Shown in pieces: positions 9,514 through 17,634 of a stretch of 44,013 nt of DNA. The translations under genes were made by a program, and so were the position numbers. Below the pieces are notes generated by a model. It did not search any database. It had not been told where the DNA came from and was given only the letters and a program-made list of their open reading frames with translations. The DNA lies in NCBI GenBank assembly GCA_028280565.1, contig JANQLQ010000281.1:1-44013 (forward strand), read 5' to 3'. The stretch's first letter is position 1, and every line of letters begins with the position of its first letter. Origin of the DNA: Fulvivirga sp. Its GTDB lineage: Bacteria; Bacteroidota; Bacteroidia; Cytophagales; Cyclobacteriaceae.

Positions 9514-9654
9514 CTTGTCTATATTGACCAATCTTTCAGGTCAGGAAAATTCAACCGTCAATTTGATTTGATAAAAGTTGTGGTATGGATGGGTATTCAG
9601 CTTAGTATACCCAATTTGCAGCAAGGAATGTACATTATGCAACTAGAAAAGTAG
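9514..9654 (+). pseudogene. Possible remnant of a T9SS sorting-domain tail
   Basis: An open frame with no start ends in SIPNLQQGMYIMQLEK and a TAG at 9652-9654. The pattern [hydrophobic]-x-N-L-x-x-G-M-Y-I-[MV]-Q-L matches the last strands of type A type-IX-secretion sorting domains. The rest of the protein is absent and the upstream part of the frame does not look conserved. This is a plausible but weak call. Confidence 0.35.
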
Positions 9655-9856
9655 TGGGATTAACACGAGTCGAGAGATCCTGGTTAAAGGAGAATAGAGA
9701 TACCTTTCTGAGTAGGTAGCAGGGCTTATCTCAAAAGGTGAAATTGAAATTTGAACATTATAAATTCTACTGGTTATGATATGAGGGGGTCCGAACTGTC
9801 GTAATACCCCTCTCTCAACACCTGTAAATAGTAACATATCCGAATTGATTACGCTA
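9655..9856. other. Non-coding gap before the first GH29 gene
   Basis: AT-rich sequence of about 200 bases with no gene or clear motif seen. Any promoter for the following GH29 gene would lie here, but none could be assigned. Confidence 0.4.
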
Positions 9857-11217
9857 ATGAGAACTTTTTACATATTTTGTATTTTATTTATTCCAGTTCA
9901 AATAGCCTGCGTGGAAGCACAATCATTATCCGGCCAGGACAGAATGGACTGGTGGAATGAGGCACGTTTTGGCATGTTTATCCATTTTGGTATATATTCT
10001 GTGCCCTCCGGTGTTTATAACGGTGAAATTATGGGACGCAATTGGTATGCCGAATGGATCCACATGCAGGGAAATTGGCCCAACGGTATTCCTGAAAAAG
10101 AATATAAAAAGTTTGCAAAGCAGTTCAATCCCAAAAGTTTTAATGCCGATGAGTGGATACGCATGGCCAAAGAAGCCGGTATGAAGTACTTTTTAATCAC
10201 AGCGAAACACCACGATGGATTTGCCCTTTGGCCAACTAAAGTTTCCAAATATAATGTAGTAGACGCCACACCTTTTAAAAGAGATATCTTAGGTGAGCTG
10301 GCATCGGCCTGCAAAAATATGGTGTCAAACTTGGGTTTTATTACTCGCATTGGCAGGACTGGGGGCATAAAGGGGGAGCAATGCCTCCCTGGCCGTCCAA
10401 TGAATTGGGTACAGAACCTAAAATGCCACAGCCAACCAAGGCTCAGTTCAATGATTATTGGAACAAAATCTGTTTGCCACAAGTACACGAATTAATTGAA
10501 AATTATGACCCACATTTTTTTTGGTTTGATACATGGGGAAAATCAGAACAAATCACCGATGAAAAAGTGGATGAGCTTATCGCCCATGTGCGAAAGTTAA
10601 GCGACAAATGCCTGATCAATAGCCGCATTGCTTTTGAATATGAGGGAATCGACAACAAAGTAGACTATCTTTCGATGATGGATAATTCTTTTCCTGATGG
10701 CTACATCGAGAAGCCATGGGAAACATCAGGTACCATGAATCGTTCCTGGGGATACCACCTGCTTGATTATGGATGGAAACCTACCGGGGAATTGTTACGA
10801 AACTTGGTAGCCAACGCTTCGCGAAATGGAAATTATCAATTGAATATTGGTCCAATGGCCGATGGCACTTTTCCGAAGCCAAGTATCAAGAGGTTGAAGG
10901 AAATTGGCGCATGGATGGATATCAACGGCGAGGCTATTTATGGAGCAAAGCCTAACCCCGTGGCCGAACAGGAATGGGGATACATCACAGCAAAAGAGAT
11001 GAAAAAGGGCACCAAACTCTATCTTTTCGTTTTTGACTGGGATAAATCGGGCAAAATAAAGGTGGAAAAACTCTTAAAAATACCCACTAAAATTCAGGTG
11101 CTTGAAACAGGTGAGGTTTTAAAGGGTACCAATTTAAAGGATGGACTGGAGATAATATTACCCGAATTTCGTCCCGACTTTAACTGCACGGTTATTACGG
11201 TCGACTTCAATAAGTAG
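9857..11217 (+). pseudogene. GH29 alpha-L-fucosidase interrupted by a one-base frameshift
   Basis: Two overlapping frames together make one GH29 enzyme of about 453 residues. The first frame has a signal peptide (about 1-22, starting MRTFYIF at ATG 9857), then WWNEARFGMFIHFGIYS and TAKHHDGFALWP. It breaks after CK at residue 153. In the other frame the protein resumes as KYGVKLGFYYSHWQDWGHK. The break is at the run of five A at 10313-10317; six would restore the frame. The second part carries FFWFDTWGK, whose Asp (about D225) is the expected GH29 nucleophile, and SRNGNYQLNIGPMADG. All key motifs survive, so this is either a very recent mutation or a homopolymer sequencing error. If intact, it would remove alpha-L-fucose from the ends of imported glycans. 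Confidence 0.85.
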
Positions 11218-11251
11218 CCGGTTGTTGGTTCGAACCAGTTGACCAACCGGC
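11217..11251 (+). terminator. Palindromic hairpin after the first GH29
   Basis: GCCGGTTG (11217-11224) pairs with CAACCGGC (11244-11251), enclosing a second palindrome TGGTTCGAACCA (11226-11237). It starts on the last base of the GH29 stop codon. There is no T-run, so it may be an RNA-stability or processing structure. Confidence 0.4.
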
Positions 11252-11386
11252 CTGTTGTGCGGGCGGGAAAAATGTCCTTAGAGGCAATGGTTCCTGCTCC
11301 TGTATGATCAAGATAAATAAAGAATGAGGTGATTTAAATTTGTACTAACAAAAACGTTTAATCAGATACGTATAAAAATACAAATA

Positions 11387-12075
11387 ATGAAAAAGAACAT
11401 TTTATATTACTAACGATAATCATTTTGGGCATTACGGGTGGTTTTTATTTCGCGGCAAAAGGAGGATATAATAATGAAAGTCATAATCACAACGATGCAG
11501 GCTCTTTTGTTTTGTATTATGATAGTAAACCGTGCATTGTGGATGCAGGAGTGGGAACTTACACCAAAAAGATGTTTGGCCCCTAACGATACGATATTTG
11601 ACCATGCAATCGCAGTATCATAACCTGCCTAAAATAAACGGGCAGGATCAGCAATATGGCAGTGCATATAAGCAAAAGATTGCAGGTTTTCTACCAATTC
11701 GAATGTGATAAATTTCAGCACTGAAATTGCCGCTGCCTGTCCTCCAGAAGTCGGGGTCAGGTCATGGAGGAGATCGTATCAGTTAAAGAGAGGAAAATCG
11801 TTCAAAATCTCGGATAAATTTCAACTTACGTCGAATAGCGGGGAAACATCCATTAATTTTCTTACCTCTTGCTGTGTGGACACTACCACTCCCGGCAGGG
11901 TAGAACTGGGTGGAGAAGGTTTTGCGCTATGGTTATCATACAATTCTCCAGGTATGACAGTGTCCGAAGAACCCATTGATATCCGGGAGAACAAGTTAAA
12001 AAGATCGTGGCCAGGGGGCCTCACCCGGCTTGTTTTTTCTTTTAAGAAAATGAAATTGTCCGGCGAAAAACATTT
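11387..12075 (+). pseudogene. Decayed heparinase II/III-family lyase: signal peptide joined to the C-terminal domain
   Basis: Read through its lesions, this region begins with a signal-peptide-like MKKNILY-LLTIIILGI and passes directly into AAKGGYNNESHNHNDAGSF and VLYYDSKPCIVDAGVGTYTK. That is the conserved beta-sandwich part of heparinase II/III-type polysaccharide lyases (PL12/PL15/PL17-like). The large N-terminal alpha/alpha-barrel is missing, so an internal deletion fused start and end. I also see a one-base loss near 11407, a TAA replacing a codon near 11584, a one-base loss near 11598 (GATATTTG-ACC, expected Trp-Thr), and a further frame change near 11675. The last frame, open to 12148, continues RSWRRSYQL...LSGEKHLTI. 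The gene is certainly dead. It shows that the locus once encoded a uronic-acid-cleaving lyase. Confidence 0.72.
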
Positions 12076-12144
12076 GACGATAATAAATTTGGGATGTTTA
12101 TCCACTGGGGATCATATGCCATTCCTGCAGCTGATAAAAAATAA
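12076..12144 (+). pseudogene. N-terminal scrap of another GH29 fucosidase
   Basis: In a frame different from the lyase remnant, the sequence encodes KFGMFIHWGSYAIPA, the diagnostic N-terminal GH29 motif, and then stops. It abuts the end of the lyase remnant without a gap. This marks a recombination junction between a lyase gene and a GH29 gene that is otherwise gone. The intact GH29 at 12191 has the related but different KFGMFMHWGLYSKTA, so this is not a shadow of it. Confidence 0.65.
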
Positions 12145-12190
12145 ATAAGGAAAAACGGGCTATTAACCCGGTTCAATAAAATATAACAAT

Positions 12191-13624
12191 ATGAGTAAAA
12201 CCAAATTTTTAACAATGGTGATGTGGATTTTTCTGCTCATGCCATTGTACAAAATGAACGCTCAGGAATTAAGCGGCGACGAATTAAAATTGAAAGAAAA
12301 GATGGCTTGGTGGAAAGATGCCAAATTCGGGATGTTTATGCACTGGGGGTTGTATTCTAAAACTGCCGGTTTCTGGAAAGGAAAAAAAGCCAAAGGGAAC
12401 GAACACTTTATGCTCCACGAGCGTATTCCGTGGAAAGAATATGCCAAAATAGCCGATAAGTTCAATCCGGTTAAGTTTAATGCAGACCAATGGATAAAAA
12501 CGGCTCGTGATGCAGGTATGAAATATTTTGTGATTACCACCAAGCACCACGATGGCTTTGCTATGTTTAACTCGCCATCGAGCGATTATGATATTGTAGA
12601 CCGCACACCGTATGGCAAAGACCCCATGAAAGAGCTAGCCCGTGCCTGCCGCAAATACGGAGTTAAATTAGGGTTCTATTACTCATTGGGGCGTGACTGG
12701 CAAGACCCCGATGCACCGACAAACTGGCCTGTCAAAGCAGGACGGAGCAATACCTGGGATTACCCGGATGAAGATGCGAAAGTCTTTGCCCGCTATTTTG
12801 AACGAAAAGTCAAACCCCAGGTAAAAGAGATCATGACCCAATATGCCCCGGTTGATATTTTATGGTTCGACACACCGGGTATGATCAGTGAACCCGAGAG
12901 CCGGGAGTTACGGGAGTACGTACTGAGTTTTAATCCCGATTGCATCATCAATAGCCGCGTGGGTCATAGCATGGGCGATTACCTGGTGCTTGAGCAGAAT
13001 ATTTCGGAAAAAAGCATTTCAAAGCCCTGGGAATCGTGCATAACCATGGGCCGAAACTGGGGGTATATCGAGTACGATACAGTGTATAAATCTCCTGAAG
13101 TATTGGTACGGCAGCTATTGGACATTGTCAGTAAAGGGGGCAACTATTTGTTGAATAATGGTCCCAAACCGGACGGTACAATGACTGAGAAGGCCATTGA
13201 AAATTTAAAAATTGTTGGCAAATGGATGCGTAAAAACGCAGAAGGAATATACGGGACTTCTCCATGGAAACAGGCAAGTGAAATTCCACAACCTGAACAA
13301 ACACAAAAGGAGAGCAACACAAAGTCTGAAAAGAACACCATGAAAGATACCGACAATGATGCTACCTCAAAAAAAATCTTTCCACAAGTGTTTTTCACGC
13401 AAAAAGAAGGAGCTGTATATGCCTTTGTCAGCAGTTGGGATGGCAAAACAGCGTTAATAAAATCCTTGGCAACAGGTCGATTTAAGAAGATCAAAAAGGT
13501 TGAACTTGTGGGTACTTCCAAAACTGTTGAATGGAAACAAACGCCAGGGGGGTTAAGCCTTAGCCTCCCTAAATATAAAAGAAATAAAATCCCGATATCA
13601 GGATTTAAGATTAACGCAGAATAA
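12191..13624 (+). CDS. GH29 alpha-L-fucosidase
   Basis: A 477-residue secreted enzyme that hydrolyses alpha-L-fucosyl linkages with retention of configuration. A signal peptide spans about 1-24 (ending KMNAQ). GH29 motifs follow in order: WWKDAKFGMFMHWGLYS (about 40-56), TKHHDGFAMF (about 117-126), KYGVKLGFYYSLGRDW, and VDILWFDTPGM with the presumed nucleophile D227. Next come the WESCITMGRNWGY region and GGNYLLNNGPKPDG. The linker around residues 368-395 is rich in Glu, Lys and Thr (QPEQTQKESNTKSEKN) and leads to a C-terminal beta-sandwich. No lipobox is seen, so it is probably periplasmic. It sits between the decayed lyase/GH29 scrap and the first GH95. Confidence 0.93.
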   Translation: MSKTKFLTMVMWIFLLMPLYKMNAQELSGDELKLKEKMAWWKDAKFGMFMHWGLYSKTAGFWKGKKAKGNEHFMLHERIPWKEYAKIADKFNPVKFNADQWIKTARDAGMKYFVITTKHHDGFAMFNSPSSDYDIVDRTPYGKDPMKELARACRKYGVKLGFYYSLGRDWQDPDAPTNWPVKAGRSNTWDYPDEDAKVFARYFERKVKPQVKEIMTQYAPVDILWFDTPGMISEPESRELREYVLSFNPDCIINSRVGHSMGDYLVLEQNISEKSISKPWESCITMGRNWGYIEYDTVYKSPEVLVRQLLDIVSKGGNYLLNNGPKPDGTMTEKAIENLKIVGKWMRKNAEGIYGTSPWKQASEIPQPEQTQKESNTKSEKNTMKDTDNDATSKKIFPQVFFTQKEGAVYAFVSSWDGKTALIKSLATGRFKKIKKVELVGTSKTVEWKQTPGGLSLSLPKYKRNKIPISGFKINAE

Positions 13625-14035
13625 ACGAAAAAGACGCATAATAGAATGAAAAGATAGAACCCTAACCGTTACTAAGGTGGGAAAAATGTTCTTGTATCTT
13701 GAAGTTGGGTGTAATTACAAAAGCTTAGAATAATCATTGATAATAATGTACATGAACCAGGTAATTAGAATATAGAGCAAAGCGAGAATTTTATAATGAT
13801 TAACCTTCTGAACATGGTATTGATTTCGAAAGGCTATTCGAAAATTAGATGAAGAATGAATAAAGGCACCTGGCAAAATAATAAGAATAATAGCTGTGAA
13901 AATAACAAATTCAAAGGTTGTAGCCTGCTTCAACTTTCCAGTAGCTTGACAGGGATGCAACATGCTCTCGGCTGTTATTCTTGTACGAAACCGTTGACCA
14001 GGCTAAATAAAATAGATTTTAAAATAAGCTACGAT
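13625..14035. other. Gap between GH29 and GH95
   Basis: There are about 410 bases without a convincing gene. The plus-strand frame of the GH95 gene stays open back to 13856, but those 60 residues are Asn/Lys-rich and lack any signal peptide, so I treat them as untranslated. On the minus strand, 13963-13715 could encode 82 residues with two hydrophobic stretches (FVIFTAIILIILPGAF and ILALLYILITWFMYIII). I do not recognise it, and AT-rich DNA often yields such frames by chance. Confidence 0.4.
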
Positions 14036-16381
14036 ATGCCGTATTTTCCAATAAAGATCAAATTCAAAAGGCGCTTCATTGTACTACTTTTTTTGTTTTT
14101 GATCACTACTTCCGTTTATGCCTCCTATAAAGATTCACTTACCCTTTGGTACCGCCAGCCTGCACAAATATGGGACGAAGCATTGCCCATAGGTAATGGC
14201 CGCCTGGGCGCTATGGTGTTTGGAGGCGTGATTACCGAACGCCTTCAGCTTAACGAAGAAAGTATCTGGAGCAAAGGAGACGAATACAAAGACAAGCCCG
14301 GAGGGTATAAATATGTAAAAAAGATCCGCAGTTTACTGTTTCAAGGCAAATACCTGGAAGCCGAAACAATGGCCAAAGAAAAGCTGATGACCGAGCGGTT
14401 GCCCAGTGGCACGAACACTTATCAAACATTGGGAGACCTCCATATCAAGTTTGAGGGTGTTGACAATTACAAGAACTACTACCGTGACCTTGACCTTAAC
14501 AGGGCTATGGCCACCACCCGTTTTACCTCTGAAAACGTACAACATCAACGTACCGTGTTTTCAACGGCCAAAGACCAGGCCATTGTAATGCGCGCTACAG
14601 CAAACCGACCCGGAAACATCACGGCCACACTGGCGCTTTCACGTCCGGGTGAAGGTGAGACCGTTACAGCTAATGGTAATAAAATCATCCTTAAACACCA
14701 TCTTAGCGATGGCAATGGCGTTCAGTTTGAAGCGCGGGTCGTCGTTATGACTGATGGGGGAACGATTACCGTGGAAGGCCAGCAACTCAGGGTAAACAGG
14801 GCCAATAGTATAGAGATCCGTATAGTGGCGGGTACCGACTACTCTCAAGGAAACCCTGCCACTATTTGCGACACGTACGAGCAATCGCTTAGTGGCAAAA
14901 ACTATCAAAGCATTTTAAAAGACCATATCACCGATTATCAACGCCTGTTCAATAGGGTAAGCATTGAACTGCCTGCTACCGAAGCGGCCAAATTTGCTAC
15001 TGATGAGCGTATAGCCGCACAAGCCAATGGAGCCTATGACCCTTCCCTGGCAGCCCTCTATTTTCAATTCGGGCGTTACCTGTTGATCAGCAGTTCGCGC
15101 AAAGGCAATTTACCTGCCAATTTACAGGGTATTTGGGCCGATGGTCTTGCCCCGCCCTGGAATTCCGATTATCACATCAATATTAATATACAAATGATGT
15201 ATTGGCCCGCCGAAATCACCAACCTTTCGGAGTGTCATGTTCCTTTTTTAGAATTTATAGGGAAGCTACGTGAAAATGGTAGAAAAACGGCTAAAGAACT
15301 CTATGGGGCCAAAGGTTTTACCGCCCACCATACTACCGATGCCTGGCATTTTACCACCTCTCTTGGTTTGCCCAAGTATGGCTTGTGGCCTATGGGCGCT
15401 GCCTGGTCGGCCACTCATATCTGGGAGCATTACCTTTTCACCGAAGACAAAACCTTCCTGGCAAATTACGGTTACCCGGTGATGAGGGAAGCAGCCGAAT
15501 TCCTGTCTTCGTTTTTAGTAAAACACCCGGGAACAGGCAAACTGGTTACGGGACCTTCTATGTCACCTGAAAATGTGTTTGTCGTGCCAGGCGGTGCACA
15601 GGCATCCATTGTTATGGGCCCGGCTATGGACTTACAAATCACAAAGCATCTCTTTGAAAATGTGATAAGTGCTTCAGAGGTGTTGAACGCCGATGAGGCA
15701 TTTAGGAACAAACTGAAAGCACAATTGGCAAAACTCACCCCCAGTATGATTGGTAAGGACGGCTTGATTTTGGAGTGGTCCTCGGAAGAATTGAAACAAG
15801 CCCTGCCTGGTCATCGTCATATTTCTCACCTTTACGGATTATATCCTGCCGGTGAATTCAACTGGAACGATACCCCTGAATACATGACAGCTTCCGAAAA
15901 AGTAATTAAAGACCGGCTGTCAAAGGGAGGAGGGCATACCGGGTGGAGTCGTGGATGGATTATGAATTTTTATGCACGTTTATTGGATGGCGACAAAGTA
16001 TGGGACAACCTGGCCGACCTTTGGGCAAAGAAAACCTATCCCAACCTTTTTGATGCCCATCCTCCTTTCCAAATGGATGGAAATATGGGGGCTACCGCAG
16101 CATTGGCAGAAGTTTTGCTACAATCCCATGCCAACGAAATCAACCTCCTGCCCGCATTGCCCGGTGCCCTGCCTTCTGGAAAAATATCCGGTTTGGTGGC
16201 ACGAGGCGGTTTTATAGTGGATATGGAATGGGACAACAACCAGCTGCTAAAAGCAACCATTACCTCTCAACTGGGTAATAATGCCCGTATACGGTATGGC
16301 TCAAAAGTGGTAACATTTAAGATGGAGAAAGGCGAAAGCATAACGTTGGACAAAACATTAAAGCATCAAGGTAATGAGTAA
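14036..16381 (+). CDS. GH95 alpha-L-fucosidase (first copy)
   Basis: A 781-residue inverting fucosidase, normally specific for terminal alpha-1,2-L-fucose (some members act on alpha-L-galactose). I place the start at ATG 14036 because the residues after it form a clear signal peptide (FIVLLFLFLITTSVYAS). Family motifs are WYRQPAQIWDEALPIGNGRLGAMVFGG, then WNSDYHININIQMMYWPAE with the NxN pair, SMSPENVF with the conserved Glu (about residue 512), LEWSSEE, GHRHISHLYGLYP and HPPFQMDGNMG with the conserved Asp. These correspond, from family knowledge, to the Asn/Asn/Asp water-activating set and acid Glu of characterised GH95 enzymes. It is followed 14 bases later by the broken GH117-like gene. 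Confidence 0.93.
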   Translation: MPYFPIKIKFKRRFIVLLFLFLITTSVYASYKDSLTLWYRQPAQIWDEALPIGNGRLGAMVFGGVITERLQLNEESIWSKGDEYKDKPGGYKYVKKIRSLLFQGKYLEAETMAKEKLMTERLPSGTNTYQTLGDLHIKFEGVDNYKNYYRDLDLNRAMATTRFTSENVQHQRTVFSTAKDQAIVMRATANRPGNITATLALSRPGEGETVTANGNKIILKHHLSDGNGVQFEARVVVMTDGGTITVEGQQLRVNRANSIEIRIVAGTDYSQGNPATICDTYEQSLSGKNYQSILKDHITDYQRLFNRVSIELPATEAAKFATDERIAAQANGAYDPSLAALYFQFGRYLLISSSRKGNLPANLQGIWADGLAPPWNSDYHININIQMMYWPAEITNLSECHVPFLEFIGKLRENGRKTAKELYGAKGFTAHHTTDAWHFTTSLGLPKYGLWPMGAAWSATHIWEHYLFTEDKTFLANYGYPVMREAAEFLSSFLVKHPGTGKLVTGPSMSPENVFVVPGGAQASIVMGPAMDLQITKHLFENVISASEVLNADEAFRNKLKAQLAKLTPSMIGKDGLILEWSSEELKQALPGHRHISHLYGLYPAGEFNWNDTPEYMTASEKVIKDRLSKGGGHTGWSRGWIMNFYARLLDGDKVWDNLADLWAKKTYPNLFDAHPPFQMDGNMGATAALAEVLLQSHANEINLLPALPGALPSGKISGLVARGGFIVDMEWDNNQLLKATITSQLGNNARIRYGSKVVTFKMEKGESITLDKTLKHQGNE

Positions 16382-16395
16382 AAAAGACATTAGAA

Positions 16396-17400
16396 ATGAG
16401 AAAATCAATTATAGTTCTTGCGATAATTTACGGATTGATTTCAAATTTATTTGCGTAGCAGAATATAGACGTAGTAAAGGGAATATATTCCAACATTGAA
16501 TTTAAATATGATGAGGTTGAAGGCATAGGCCATGAAAAGGGTTGTACCCGGCGGGATCCCAGTGATGTCATTAAGATTGGAGATACTTGGTACGTAGATT
16601 ATACGAAAGTATATGGTCGGTCCCCAGGCTATTGGGGAACGATTTGGTATGCTACTTCCACTGATGAAGGCTATTCCTGGAAAGAGCAAGGAGAGCTCCT
16701 TGGAACAGGGCAAAAAGGTACATTCGACTCCCAAGCCACTTTTACCCCCAACATTCTTGAATCAGGAGGGAAATATTACCTCTATTACACTGGAGTAAAG
16801 CCTACCCCAGGCAATGAAAAAGGCGAATTTGAAAACAATTCTCTAAACGATATTACCGCTATTGGCGTAGCAATAGCAGATTCCCCGGGCGGTCCTTTTG
16901 TTCGGCATAGCGAAGAACCTATTCTGAAAGTGAGTGTAGAACCAGGGAAGTTTGATAGTTTTAGAGTAGATGATGCGGTATTGCTATAGAGAAACGGGTT
17001 GTATTGGTTGTACTACAAAGGAAGGAGTAGAGTACATAAAGCAAACGGGCCAGCCCATACTGAAATGGGGGTGGCCTTCTCTAAATACCCTGGAGGGCCT
17101 TACACTAAAATGGACGCTCCCCTGCTCGACGGAAGTCATGAGGTTATGCTGTGGCAGGAAGGAACGGGCATTGCCGTACTTGCATCGCTCAGCAATACCT
17201 TCCAATATGCGTCGGATGGAATTGATTTCACAAGTAATCCTTTAAACGTTAAAGTTACGGGCAGACCGAACGCACCGGGCATATTCAGACAAGACCTCAC
17301 CGATCCGAAAGTAAAAGGAGAGGGCCTTAATTGGGGCATATCCATGATCCACAATGGGGATGAGGCCTATTTGATCCGGTATGAAGTGAAAACCAATTAA
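16396..17400 (+). pseudogene. GH117-like gene with two in-frame TAG stops
   Basis: A 334-codon frame, starting MRKSIIVLAIIYGLISNLFA at ATG 16396, aligns end to end with the intact GH117-like gene at 8184. Two TAG codons interrupt it: 16456-16458, right at the signal-peptide cleavage site, and 16987-16989, where the sister gene has Tyr (LLYRNGLYWLYY). There are no indels. The catalytic-type residues persist in RRDPSDVIK, RVDDAVLL and GSHEVMLW, but a conserved Tyr became Asp in YVDYTK. Intact genes in this window end in TAG (6454, 17631 and 25462), so general TAG recoding is unlikely and this looks like a recent nonsense pseudogene. An internal restart would give only the C-terminal 133 residues, which lack the first catalytic Asp. 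Confidence 0.85.
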
Positions 17401-17499
17401 CTTTATCCGCTCTATGCGAATACTGTTTCCCGGAAACAGGAGATCAATAAGTAGAATCTAAAGTATTCACGCAAGGCGTGGAGGATGGTAAGCCGGGAG
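17331..17499 (+). repeat. 169-bp direct repeat, copy 2
   Basis: Partner of 9122-9290. It covers the end of the broken GH117-like gene plus about 100 bases downstream, including the start of the same sulfatase-like frame (KYSRKAWRMVSRE). After CCGGGAG the two copies diverge completely. Here the frame runs on as MYSDKDLALADPGKE and stops, without the YD..NDPYQL motif. Confidence 0.85.
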
Positions 17500-17580
17500 A
17501 TGTATTCGGACAAGGACCTGGCCCTAGCTGATCCAGGCAAAGAATGAGGAATGTTTGGGTAACCTAGTATTTGTGTTCGC

Positions 17581-17634
17581 ATGAAAAGGGCATTATTTTT
17601 AGCAAGTTTGATTCTTTTGCTAATAAACCCATGA
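17581..17634 (+). other. Signal-peptide-like mini-ORF overlapping the sulfatase start
   Basis: ATG 17581 begins a 17-codon frame, MKRALFLASLILLLINP, whose TGA overlaps the sulfatase ATG as ATGA. It looks like an orphan signal peptide left by a lost gene. A leader peptide giving translational coupling is the alternative. The sequence alone does not decide between them. Confidence 0.35.

Noticed and set aside
10381-11217. The second half of the first GH29 as a separate gene starting at ATG 10381
   Set aside because: The frame continues upstream with conserved GH29 sequence (KYGVKLGFYYSHWQDWGHK). It is the 3' part of a frameshifted gene, not an independent one.
11705-12148. A 147-residue gene in the lyase remnant
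   Set aside because: It is the last open frame of a decayed heparinase II/III-type gene. Its start is an internal codon and its C-terminus is a read-through into GH29 sequence.
13715-13963. Minus-strand 82-residue frame with two hydrophobic stretches
   Set aside because: Not recognised. It lies in AT-rich intergenic DNA where hydrophobic frames arise by chance. Mentioned in the gap description only.
13856-14035. Longer N-terminus for the first GH95 enzyme
   Set aside because: The 60 extra residues are Asn/Lys-rich and would bury the signal peptide. ATG 14036 begins a normal export signal.
16456-16989. TAG recoding as an explanation for the two stops in the GH117-like gene
   Set aside because: At least three apparently functional genes in this window (6454, 17631, 25462) use TAG as their own terminator, so genome-wide recoding is unlikely.
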